Below are positions 51,515 to 59,468 of a stretch of DNA of 64,000 nt, one piece after another. Made by a program: the position numbers and the translations under genes. A model generated the notes under the pieces. The model worked only from the letters and a program-made list of their open reading frames with translations. It did not search any database and was not told the origin of the DNA. The stretch lies in contig NC_017944.1 of assembly GCF_000306765.2 (NCBI RefSeq), positions 372,001 through 436,000 on the forward strand. Reading direction: 5' to 3'. Position 1 is the stretch's first letter, and the number at the start of each line of letters is the position of its first letter. Origin of the DNA: Haloferax mediterranei ATCC 33500 (lineage in GTDB: Archaea > Halobacteriota > Halobacteria > Halobacteriales > Haloferacaceae).

Positions 51515-52201
51515 ATGAACACAGAAGTTCGATTTCGACTCGCCGTCCTCGTCGGGCTCGCCGCCATTGGAATCATCCTCGCAGGCGTTGGTACCTCGTT
51601 CGAGGTTACCAACCCGATGGTTGACCCCGGGTCGAACGCTGAATTCGTGGTCGGAAAAGACAATGTGACGTTCACGAATGACGAGGATAACGCGACTATC
51701 GTCGGGAACCTATCCAACGTCAGTCGGATTCAGATACAGCAGGACGGCCCGACGAAATTCCGAGTGAGTACTGAGAAACAACACCCACTGACGACAACCG
51801 AGCGCGAACGCGCGCTCGAAATCGTACGGAACAACGAGACAGTCCAGCAGTTAGATGTGATGGACTCCTACACGATTACGGTCGCTCCAGTCTCAAAGGT
51901 CACCACGGGCCACTTCACGAACATCGAGTCTACCAATTCCACAGATGGCATGACGTTCACTGCACAGGTGGATGCAGAGATCAACGAAACTGAAGACGGA
52001 GCGGTCATCCGCCGCAACGTTCAGGACGACTACGTTGACGACCGAGCCGTTATTTTCGCGGACCATCCCGAAACTGACGAGTTGAAGTATTCAATCAAGG
52101 TCGATTTGGCGAACAACTCCGTTATCAGCGTCGTCGACCAAGAGGCTCTTCGTCGTAACTCGCCGTTGACCAACTCGACGGACAATAGCTCGCAATCCTA
52201 G
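51515..52201 (+). CDS. Anchored exported protein with PepSY-like domain
   Basis: The product has 228 residues. One N-terminal membrane segment (LAVLVGLAAIGIILAGVG) anchors it. A PepSY-like part follows (TTTERERALEIVRNNETVQQ then YTITVAPVSK, and later LKYSIKVDLANNSVISVVDQ). The same order is seen in the product at 50090, though overall similarity is low. The rest is polar and Asn/Thr-rich. The gene diverges from the membrane-anchored regulator with a 135-bp spacer. Confidence 0.6.
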   Translation: MNTEVRFRLAVLVGLAAIGIILAGVGTSFEVTNPMVDPGSNAEFVVGKDNVTFTNDEDNATIVGNLSNVSRIQIQQDGPTKFRVSTEKQHPLTTTERERALEIVRNNETVQQLDVMDSYTITVAPVSKVTTGHFTNIESTNSTDGMTFTAQVDAEINETEDGAVIRRNVQDDYVDDRAVIFADHPETDELKYSIKVDLANNSVISVVDQEALRRNSPLTNSTDNSSQS

Positions 52202-52260
52202 CGATAGCTTGGCCGTCTCTGTTAGTGTTCGTGGTCAAAAACGGCTATCGAAGTCGGACC

Positions 52261-53088
52261 CTACTTCGTGGGGAAGACGGTTTCGGGGTCCCGACCGACG
52301 CAGGGACCGAGCTTCTCTCCGTTAGCAGCGTACCGATACAGTGCGGTTCGAGCGACTGCACCAACTACCTGCGCGGCGACCATCGACCCGACGAGGACGA
52401 CGAATCCGACTGCGCCGATGACGTACGTGAGCACCCCGCTGCCGAGGAAATACGCCCATGCGAGACCAGCAACTCCGACGAGACTGACCGGGAGGAACAC
52501 GAACGAGATACCGAGGGATGCGGAGACGCTTTCGCCCCACGTCTCGCGGAATGCGTCACCACTCTCTCGAAGGAGCGTGCGCAGGCTTGCCGTGTCTTCG
52601 AGGACGATTACCGGAACGATGAAGAACGTCAGGAGTCCCCAGGCAAGGTCGAATAGTGTTCGGGCAAGCGACCCGAACACGCCGAACTTCTCGTCGATGA
52701 TGTAGAGGACGGTCCCGAGGGTCGCAGCGGTAACTGACCAGAGGGCAATCTTCCGTCGAACGCGCCAGGCTGCGGCGAGTCCGTCACGGACTGATGTCTC
52801 TTCGCCGTCGAAATATCGAGATGCGCAGTGGACGACGGCGGCGTTGAAGAACGTCCCAACGCTCGAAGAGACCGAGATAGCGACGAAGATACCCGCGTAC
52901 CTGAGAAGGTCGTTTCCAAGTACGGACTCGATGACTCCGTATCGGAGGGCGACACCGAGTACGACGAGGAATGCGCTCCCCGTAGCAAGGAGGCTAAGGA
53001 AGGGGAGGAGGGCTAAGCGTGGGTTGTCACGGAAGACGTCGATGCTGTCATCGACGACTTGGAGGCCGCGACTGAATCTACCTGCCAT
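52261..53088 (-). CDS. DUF6159-like multi-pass membrane protein
   Basis: The product has 275 residues from the ATG at 53088. Six membrane segments can be counted. The start MAGRFSRGLQVVDDSIDVFR and the segment YFDGEETSVRDGLAAAWRVR are typical of the haloarchaeal DUF6159 group. The function is unknown. It has convergent and tail-to-tail neighbours with no operon. Confidence 0.65.
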   Translation of the reverse strand: MAGRFSRGLQVVDDSIDVFRDNPRLALLPFLSLLATGSAFLVVLGVALRYGVIESVLGNDLLRYAGIFVAISVSSSVGTFFNAAVVHCASRYFDGEETSVRDGLAAAWRVRRKIALWSVTAATLGTVLYIIDEKFGVFGSLARTLFDLAWGLLTFFIVPVIVLEDTASLRTLLRESGDAFRETWGESVSASLGISFVFLPVSLVGVAGLAWAYFLGSGVLTYVIGAVGFVVLVGSMVAAQVVGAVARTALYRYAANGEKLGPCVGRDPETVFPTK

Positions 53089-53202
53089 ACGCAAATAATA
53101 TCAATGAAGGTTTATAAATTTTCTATCATCTGTACGCGTATCGGGGTCGGCGTCTGGATAGTGTGTTGGGACAAAACAGAGCAGAGCAGCACAGAACGGT
53201 GC

Positions 53203-53535
53203 TTAATGAGCGGACATCCCGGAGAGAACGTTGACGCAGTACACGCCGACGATAATCAGGAGCATACCGACAACACCAGCCATATCTATCGGTTCGTCGA
53301 AAACCACAATTCCGATTCCAGCCACGCCGACGATGCCCAGTGCGGCCCACGTCCCGTACACGACACCGATTGGAAGTTCTTCCAGCGTCAGCGATACGAG
53401 ATAGAATGCCGCCCCGTAGCCGATGACGACGCCGAGACTCGGAAGTGGTTGCGAGAACCCCTCGGAGAGTTTGAGGGACGTCGTTCCGAGTAGTTCAGAG
53501 ACGATTGCCCCAGCGAGCAACACGTATGGATGCAT
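53203..53535 (-). CDS. Small multidrug resistance (SMR/EmrE) transporter
   Basis: The product has 110 residues from the ATG at 53535, the usual SMR length; an upstream in-frame GTG would add 23 non-family residues. Four membrane segments are seen. The essential Glu lies in AGAIVSELLGTTSLKLSEGF (about residue 13). ELPIGVVYGTWAALGIVGVA is the family hallmark. It exports cationic compounds using protons. It diverges from a TrmB regulator across 114 bases. Confidence 0.92.
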   Translation of the reverse strand: MHPYVLLAGAIVSELLGTTSLKLSEGFSQPLPSLGVVIGYGAAFYLVSLTLEELPIGVVYGTWAALGIVGVAGIGIVVFDEPIDMAGVVGMLLIIVGVYCVNVLSGMSAH

Positions 53536-53649
53536 ACCAATCGATCCTGTCACGTCAAATATGGCGTTACTGAAATCGGTCCCCACTTGTGGTTCGTTGT
53601 TCACCTCTGTTGATACATATTTTTACGAAATGCGGGGAGACAATCCACT

Positions 53650-54438
53650 ATGACAGCGTTGGGTGAGCTGGGTTTCTCCAGTTACGAAGAGAAGGTCTAT
53701 CGGGCGCTCCTCGTGACCGGGACAGCTACGGCGGCTGAGCTATCGACTGCCAGCGATGTTCCGAAGGGTCGGATTTACGATGTCCTCAACGGTCTCGAAT
53801 CGCGGGCAGTGATTCAAAGCCAGTCAACTGAGCCTACGAAGTACACCGCCGTCGAGCCAGAGACAGCCGTTGACCGACTCCTCTCGGAACGCACGTATGA
53901 GCTACAACAGGAATTGGCTCGGTATCGGAACGTGGCCGAAACAGTTCGCTCAAATTTGCTCCCGACGACTCCAGCCGACGGTAGTGTTTGGCTCGGCGCT
54001 CTCAGCAGCGACGAGATGAGCACCGCGCTTCAACAGCACATGCGTACTGCAACGGATTCCGTACATGCGGCCGTCGGACCACCGTACGAACGTGCATCGT
54101 GGGAGACGCTCCAGCGGGAGTTCGAGGCGTTCTTCGACGGCGCACAGACGGACCTCAGCGTCTCGCTCGTTCTCAGTGACGAGGTTCTACGCGGACTTCC
54201 GGATACGTTCCCGGAGTTGGTGGAATCGAAACCAGCGGACGTCGCAGTCAGAGTGCTTCCGGAGATTCCAGTTTCGTTCGACGTTATCGACCAAGCGGTG
54301 ACGACAGTCGATATACCGCATCCACAGTCGCCTGCAGACCGACTGGGAGTCGTCGGCGTAAAAGACTCCACTGTCGTCGCCGAATTCGAACGGCAATTTC
54401 AGCAGTTGTGGGCCGATGCGACGCCATTGATTGAATAG
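53650..54438 (+). CDS. TrmB-family transcriptional regulator
   Basis: The product has 262 residues. The N-terminal TrmB winged helix (LGFSSYEEKVYRALLVTG, then SDVPKGRIYDVLNGLESRAV) covers residues 1-80. A coiled segment and a PLD-like C-domain follow. TrmB proteins respond to sugars or other ligands. The gene diverges from the SMR exporter and is convergent with the fatty-acid-type operon. It may regulate either. Confidence 0.85.
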   Translation: MTALGELGFSSYEEKVYRALLVTGTATAAELSTASDVPKGRIYDVLNGLESRAVIQSQSTEPTKYTAVEPETAVDRLLSERTYELQQELARYRNVAETVRSNLLPTTPADGSVWLGALSSDEMSTALQQHMRTATDSVHAAVGPPYERASWETLQREFEAFFDGAQTDLSVSLVLSDEVLRGLPDTFPELVESKPADVAVRVLPEIPVSFDVIDQAVTTVDIPHPQSPADRLGVVGVKDSTVVAEFERQFQQLWADATPLIE

Positions 54439-54693
54439 GTCTGCGTCGCTGCTTCCAGTTCCGTCCGCACACAATCTTTCTGCGTACGATAATATGATCT
54501 ACTGCATAATGATGAAGCCAGAGCACGAGCGTGGTTGGCTTCGCACCTCACGCGAGATGGCCTTCAAGATGTCGCTGACTCGTGAGCTCGCTCATTACTG
54601 CGGACATGGCGGTGTGGGGTCACCCGGTCTTCGAGGCGAGTCAGTGACCCGTTTTCTCTGTTTATCGAGACGCGACCCAACGACAGCGACTCA

Positions 54694-55449
54694 TTATAAG
54701 ACGAGTCCGTCGTCGACGCGCACAACTTCGCCATTGACGTACGACGCGGTGTCACTGGCCAAAAAGCAGATGACGTCAGCAACTTCTTCGGGCGTCGCAA
54801 CGCGGCCGCTCGCGGTATCCGTCTCGACAGCCGACTCGTCGGCCAGTGACGCGTCTAGCATGTCTGTATCAGTGTAGCCGGGTGCGACGGCATTGACGCG
54901 AATGTCTTTTCCGCCGAGTTCGCGGGCCGCTGCACGAGTGAGACCGAGGACGCCGGCCTTGCTTGCAGCGTAATTCGCTTGCCCGGCCCATCCGCGCTGG
55001 GCGGCGACGCTCGCAACGTTGACGATGCGGCCACCTCGCTTGTCGCTCCGCAGCATCTGTCTGGCTGCTTCCCGGGTACAGTAGAACGTGCCCGAGAGGT
55101 TGACGTCGATGACACGCTGCCACTGTTCGGGTGTCATCCGCAGCAACAGGCCGTTGTCCATCGTTCCGGCGTTGTTCACGAGAATTGTCGGGTGGCCGTA
55201 CCGCTCGACGATGGTCTCAAACGCCGCTGCCACCGCATCGTAGTCGGCCACATCGAACTGTTCGACGGTGGTCTCGGCAGGGTGTGCATCCAGTGCGTTC
55301 GCTGTCTGTTCGGCGGCTGTTTCGTCACTGTGGTACGTTGCGACGACGGTCGCACCCCGTTCGGCGAGTCGCTCCGCCACTGCACGACCGATACCTCGCG
55401 TCCCGCCGGTGACGACTGCCACCTCGCCGCTGAGGTCGTCGTGGGTCAC
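54694..55449 (-). CDS. fabG: FabG-type 3-oxoacyl-[ACP] reductase
   Basis: The product has 251 residues and is an SDR enzyme. The NAD(P) motif TGGTRGIG starts at about residue 14; NNAG is at 93-96; the catalytic Ser147, Tyr160 and Lys164 lie in ASVAAQ and YAASK. It ends VRVDDGLVL in the usual place. It should reduce 3-oxoacyl thioesters to 3-hydroxyacyl forms. It is the last gene of the operon and overlaps fabD by 4 bases. PhaB-like activity on CoA substrates is also possible, since a PHA synthase lies nearby. Confidence 0.9.
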   Translation of the reverse strand: MTHDDLSGEVAVVTGGTRGIGRAVAERLAERGATVVATYHSDETAAEQTANALDAHPAETTVEQFDVADYDAVAAAFETIVERYGHPTILVNNAGTMDNGLLLRMTPEQWQRVIDVNLSGTFYCTREAARQMLRSDKRGGRIVNVASVAAQRGWAGQANYAASKAGVLGLTRAAARELGGKDIRVNAVAPGYTDTDMLDASLADESAVETDTASGRVATPEEVADVICFLASDTASYVNGEVVRVDDGLVL

Positions 55450-56399
55450 GCGAATACCTCCCGAGCGTCCGCGGGCGTTTCGAGCGTGAGACAGTCGGCA
55501 TCCGGTGCGATTCGCTCGACGAGCGCCGACAGAACGCCGGTCGGCGGGAACTCGACGAACCGCTCGATGCCCTGTGCACGGAGTTGCTCGACGACACGGA
55601 CCCAGTCGACTGCCGACGTAATCTGGTTCGTCAGGTCCTGCCGCGCAACGCTCGGCTCTGTGTATATCTCGCCGCTCACGTCAGAGACAACCGGAATCTC
55701 GGCTTCGCGAAGTGTTACTTCGCCCATCGCCTGTTCGACACAGTCGACCGCTGTTGCCATCACCGGCGAGTGGAACGCCGCCCCAACGTCGAGTTCGTGG
55801 AACCGAGCGGTCGTGGTCGCCTGCTCGTTGAGTGTCTCCTGTACCGACGTTACTCCCTCAGTGGTGCCGCTGATGACTGTCTGTCTCGGCGCGTTGTACA
55901 GGGCGACACCGACATCGTCACGGGTAGCACACGCTTGTGTGACTTCGTCTTGGTCGGCTAGTAGCACCGCCACCATCGTTCCCGGGCCGTCGGCGGTCGC
56001 CGCCTGCTCCATACACTTCCCCCGCTGGTGAGTGAGTTGGACCGTCGCTGCGGGGTCCATCGCACCCGCGGCTGACAGCGCGGTAAAGTGGCCGAGACTA
56101 TGGCCGGCGACGTACGTTGGTTCGACAGTGAAGCGAGCCGTGACACCTTTGTAGACGGCAAGGCCGGTCGCCAGCAGTAGTGGCTGGGTGATACTCGGCT
56201 GTTGTATCGCCTCCGCGGTTCCGTCGAAACACAACCCCGTCAGGTCGATGTCTAACGCGGCGTCGAGGCGGTCGAACATTGCGCGCGTCTCGGGCCAATC
56301 GTCGTAGAATGCTCGTCCCATGCCGACGGCTTGGCTTCCCTGTCCGGGGAAGAGGAACGCCGTTCCGTCGAGCGTCGTTGGTGTGTTGTCAGTGGACAT
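55446..56399 (-). CDS. fabD: FabD-type malonyl-CoA:ACP acyltransferase
   Basis: The product has 317 residues. The opening FLFPGQGSQAVGMG and the nucleophile motif GHSLGH (Ser101) are those of acyltransferases; the usual last residue is Glu, here His104. The second His lies in VGAAFHSPVM. It loads acyl units onto ACP. Members of the family also serve polyketide synthases. It follows the phosphopantetheinyl transferase gene after 27 bases and is coupled to fabG. Confidence 0.92.
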   Translation of the reverse strand: MSTDNTPTTLDGTAFLFPGQGSQAVGMGRAFYDDWPETRAMFDRLDAALDIDLTGLCFDGTAEAIQQPSITQPLLLATGLAVYKGVTARFTVEPTYVAGHSLGHFTALSAAGAMDPAATVQLTHQRGKCMEQAATADGPGTMVAVLLADQDEVTQACATRDDVGVALYNAPRQTVISGTTEGVTSVQETLNEQATTTARFHELDVGAAFHSPVMATAVDCVEQAMGEVTLREAEIPVVSDVSGEIYTEPSVARQDLTNQITSAVDWVRVVEQLRAQGIERFVEFPPTGVLSALVERIAPDADCLTLETPADAREVFA

Positions 56400-56426
56400 G
56401 TTGGTGATCTGTATAAAATTGGTCGC

Positions 56427-56927
56427 TCAGTCGTCTCGTTTTGCTGTCCCTACGATAGTCACCGACCCGATGGCATAACCCGCAGTCTGGTCGTGGCTCA
56501 GACTTACGTCGATATCGACAGTTTCGGGTGAAACATCCCGTTTGGCAAGCATTGCATCGAGGGCGTCGGATGCGACGGGGTCCAGTGACAACCGGGGCCC
56601 GTCCGCTCGGCGGTCGACCTCGATGGCGGCGGTCGGTACGCCGGGTGAGGATTTTCTCAGCGTCTTCAGGAACGCTTCTTTGGCTGCCCAGCGGGCGGCG
56701 TAATGCTGCGATGGGTCGCCCTGAGCCTCGCAATACGCCTGCTCGGCCGGCGTGAAAACCCGGTCGCGGAACGAATCACCGAACTCCGAAAGGAGGTCGC
56801 CAATGCGGTCGATAGCCACCACATCGACGCCGTGGCTAACTACGGGGCCGACATTGCTGGCGGGGTCGGGTTCTTCTCTCGGCAGTTCGGGTTCTTCTTC
56901 GGGTCGTTTGGGGTTCTCTCCGGACAT
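56427..56927 (-). CDS. acpS: AcpS-type holo-ACP synthase (4'-phosphopantetheinyl transferase)
   Basis: The product has 166 residues. After an acidic 30-residue extension comes the AcpS core: HGVDVVAIDRI, RVFTPAEQAYCEA, AARWAAKEAFLKTL and DIDVSLSHD. These supply the metal-binding Asp and Glu and the CoA-binding Lys. It should transfer the phosphopantetheine arm of CoA to Ser41 of the neighbouring ACP. AcpS is rare in archaea. The start lies two bases after the ketosynthase stop. Confidence 0.92.
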   Translation of the reverse strand: MSGENPKRPEEEPELPREEPDPASNVGPVVSHGVDVVAIDRIGDLLSEFGDSFRDRVFTPAEQAYCEAQGDPSQHYAARWAAKEAFLKTLRKSSPGVPTAAIEVDRRADGPRLSLDPVASDALDAMLAKRDVSPETVDIDVSLSHDQTAGYAIGSVTIVGTAKRDD

Positions 56928-56929
56928 GA

Positions 56930-58150
56930 TTACGGACGCTCGAAGACGAGCGCGCCGTTCGTTCCGCCGAATCCAGCCGACGTGCTGACGGCGACGTCGA
57001 CGTTCATCTCGCGTGGTTCGGCGACCACCGGCAGGTCACAGTCCGGGTCAGGCGTCTCGTAGTTACTCGTCGGTGGAATCGTTCCCTCGGCGATGGTCTG
57101 TGCGACGACAACGGCTTCGATGGCACCGGCGGCCCCGAGTGCATGGCCGAGGTGGCCCTTGACGCTCGTTGTCGGCGGCACCTCCGTCTCGAATACTGCG
57201 TTGAGCGCATCAGCCTCGCGGGCATCACCGAGACGCGTACTCGTCGCGTGTGCGTTGACGTGGTCGACAGCAGTCGGCTCTCGGTCGGCGTCTTCCAGCG
57301 CGTTTTCGATGCAGCGACGGAGTCCATCTCCCGATTCGGCCGGGCGCGTGACGTGGTGTGCGTCAGCAGTTCTGGCAGCGCCCGTAATAGTCGCGTACGG
57401 GTTCGCTCCGCGCTCGCGAGCGTGGTCTCGTGACTCCAGTACGACGATACCGCACCCCTCGGCGAGGACCAGTCCGTCTCGGTCGGCGTCGAACGGGCGA
57501 CTCACCGCAGTAGGGTCGTCGTGGCGCGTACTGAGCGCCCGCATCGCGTCGAAACTCCCGACACCCAGCGGTGATATCGAGGCCTCAGTTCCACCGGCGA
57601 TGACGACATCCGCCCGTCCACGACGGATATCGTCGGCTGCCGCCGCGATGGCGTGCGTACCCGCCGAACACGCCGTTCCCGGCGCGCGGTTCGGCCCCTT
57701 CGCGCCGACACACATACTGACGTGTCCGGCTGCGAGGTTTGTCAGCGCGCTCACGAGGAAGGATGGCGATGGGCGGGAACCGGCCGCGGCTTCGATTTCC
57801 GAGAGTCCGGCCAGTCCAGAGCCGATGCTGGTGCCTGCCCGTTCGGGAGTCCAATCAGGTGAGACAGGGTCGAACCCGGCGTCTTCGAGCGCCTCGGCGG
57901 CAGCGGCGACGGCGAATTGGGTGTACCGACCCATCTTCCGGTCGTCGATACGGTCGTCAGGCGTCACATCTGACGGGTCCGTTCCGACCTCGCAGGCGAC
58001 GCTGGCCCGAACGTCGGCCTCGTCGGGGTCGAACCGGGTTATCGGGGCTGCACCGCTCCGCTCGTCGAGAAGCCCGTCCCACGTGCTTTGGGCGGTCTCT
58101 CCGAGCGCGGTCACCTGCCCGAGGCCGGTCACGACGACATTTCGGTCCAT
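56930..58150 (-). CDS. fabF: FabF-type beta-ketoacyl-ACP synthase II
   Basis: The product has 406 residues. The condensing triad is complete: Cys161 in GTACSAGTHA, His301 in VNAHATST and His336 in VKGHLGHALGAAG. The C-terminal STSAGFGGTNGAL is the family's flexible loop. It should extend acyl-ACP with malonyl-ACP. The gene lies one base after the ACP gene and two bases before acpS. Length and motifs match bacterial FabF rather than thiolases. Confidence 0.95.
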   Translation of the reverse strand: MDRNVVVTGLGQVTALGETAQSTWDGLLDERSGAAPITRFDPDEADVRASVACEVGTDPSDVTPDDRIDDRKMGRYTQFAVAAAAEALEDAGFDPVSPDWTPERAGTSIGSGLAGLSEIEAAAGSRPSPSFLVSALTNLAAGHVSMCVGAKGPNRAPGTACSAGTHAIAAAADDIRRGRADVVIAGGTEASISPLGVGSFDAMRALSTRHDDPTAVSRPFDADRDGLVLAEGCGIVVLESRDHARERGANPYATITGAARTADAHHVTRPAESGDGLRRCIENALEDADREPTAVDHVNAHATSTRLGDAREADALNAVFETEVPPTTSVKGHLGHALGAAGAIEAVVVAQTIAEGTIPPTSNYETPDPDCDLPVVAEPREMNVDVAVSTSAGFGGTNGALVFERP

Positions 58151-58151
58151 C

Positions 58152-58397
58152 TCAGGCGTGTTCTGCGACGTACGTTACGAACTCGCCAACTGTCTCCAGG
58201 CCTTCGAGGTCCTCGTCCGGAATGTGTACCCCGATGTCGGCTTCGATGGCCTCGGCGATTTCGACAAGGTCGAGCGAATCGGCATCGAGCGTCTCGCCGT
58301 CGAACGGTGTCTCATCGTCAAAAGCGTCCGAATCGACGCGAAGCCGCTCTGCGATAATATTTTCAACTCGATTTGCGATGTCCTGGGTTTCAGCCAT
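58152..58397 (-). CDS. acpP: Acyl carrier protein
   Basis: The product has 81 residues from the ATG at 58397. The attachment site is Ser41 in LDADSLDLVEIAEAIE, matching the bacterial DSL motif. The other helices IANRVENIIAERLRVD and GLETVGEFVTYVAEHA fit. It carries the growing acyl chain. It is adjacent to fabF. A TATA-like TTTTTACC lies about 25 bases upstream, so it may have its own promoter within the operon. Confidence 0.95.
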   Translation of the reverse strand: MAETQDIANRVENIIAERLRVDSDAFDDETPFDGETLDADSLDLVEIAEAIEADIGVHIPDEDLEGLETVGEFVTYVAEHA

Positions 58398-58430
58398 GTG
58401 TCCCACTTCTCTAACTGTGGTAAAAATCAT

Positions 58431-58451
58431 CACGGTTTCCGTCGGACCGTG
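58431..58451 (-). terminator. Hairpin and T-run between the enoyl reductase and ACP genes
   Basis: Arms CACGGT and ACCGTG pair across nine bases, followed on the minus strand by ATGATTTTTA. It sits 43 bases after the stop of the upstream gene and 34 before the ACP start. It may end or reduce transcription from upstream; its T-run could also be the ACP promoter box. Confidence 0.45.
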
Positions 58452-58493
58452 AAATCCCGCGGTTCTCGTCGGGTTATGGTCCCGACTGTACGC

Positions 58494-59468
58494 TCACGGT
58501 TTGAGAACGACTTTTCCGACGGTTTCGCGGTTGGCGAGGGCATCGTGGGCCTGTTGTGGCTCTTCCAGCGAGACCGTTCGGTCGACGACGACTTCGACTC
58601 GGCCGGATTCGAGGTGGTCGGTTAGCGAGGGGACTGCCCCGAGCACACGCTCGGGAACGTGGTCGAGGGCGTGCGTGAGATGATAGCCGATGACTGACTG
58701 GTTTGCAAAGAACAGGCGCGGTGTCGCTACGGTCGGAACCGACCCGCTTGCCATCCCGAACGTGACGATTCGCCCGACTGGTGCGAGTGCCTCGACGCTG
58801 GCGGCGAAGGCGTCGCCACCGACGCCGTCGATGACGAGGTCGACACCAGTGCCGTCGGTCCGGGACAGCACGGCATCTGCCACGTCCGCTTCCGTGTAGT
58901 CGATGGCGTGATCGGCACCGAGGTCTCTGGTGAGTTCACGTTTCTCCGAGGTACTCGCGGTGGCAAACACGGTCGCCCCGGCCGCGTCGGCTAACTGGAC
59001 GGCGAGCGAGCCGACGCCGCCCGCTCCGGCGTGGACCAGCACTCGCTCTCCGGACGACAGATTACCCCACTCGTGGAGGACGTTGTGGGCGGTCAGTCCC
59101 TGAACCGGCAGTGCAGTCGCCTCAGCCCACGAGAGCGACTCGGGTATCCTAAACGTCCGCTCGACTGGTGCTGTCGCCAGTTCCGCGTACCCGCCGCTCG
59201 ACGTGAGCGCAGCAACCCGGTCACCGACTACAAAGTCACTCTCCGCCGGGGCGGCAGTGACGGTGCCAGCGACTTCCAAACCGGGGACGAACGGCGGCGA
59301 CGGTCCATTGGGATAGTTTCCTCGGCGCTGTTCGATGTCGGCGAAGTTGACGCCGGCGGCAGCAACGTCGATGCTGACTTCGTCTGCACTCGGCGTAGGC
59401 TCTGGTAGGTCGGTCGGCGTCAGGACTGCACTGTCGCCGTACTCGGAGACTTCGACGCCTCGCATCAT
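58494..59468 (-). CDS. MDR-family enoyl reductase / quinone oxidoreductase
   Basis: The product has 324 residues. The GroES-like N-domain (GVNFADIEQRRGNYP, FVPGLEVAGTV) lacks zinc ligands. The Rossmann motif HAGAGGVGSLAVQLADAAGA follows. This subgroup includes quinone oxidoreductases and the enoyl reductase domains of polyketide synthases. In an ACP operon lacking FabI, it is the best candidate for the enoyl reduction step. It overlaps the diiron gene by 4 bases. The two starts at 59468 and 59465 are equivalent. Confidence 0.88.
   Translation of the reverse strand: MMRGVEVSEYGDSAVLTPTDLPEPTPSADEVSIDVAAAGVNFADIEQRRGNYPNGPSPPFVPGLEVAGTVTAAPAESDFVVGDRVAALTSSGGYAELATAPVERTFRIPESLSWAEATALPVQGLTAHNVLHEWGNLSSGERVLVHAGAGGVGSLAVQLADAAGATVFATASTSEKRELTRDLGADHAIDYTEADVADAVLSRTDGTGVDLVIDGVGGDAFAASVEALAPVGRIVTFGMASGSVPTVATPRLFFANQSVIGYHLTHALDHVPERVLGAVPSLTDHLESGRVEVVVDRTVSLEEPQQAHDALANRETVGKVVLKP

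Noticed and set aside
57093..58625. 510-codon plus-strand frame opposite fabF and acpP
   Set aside because: Ser/Arg-rich antisense shadow of a ketosynthase with an intact active site.
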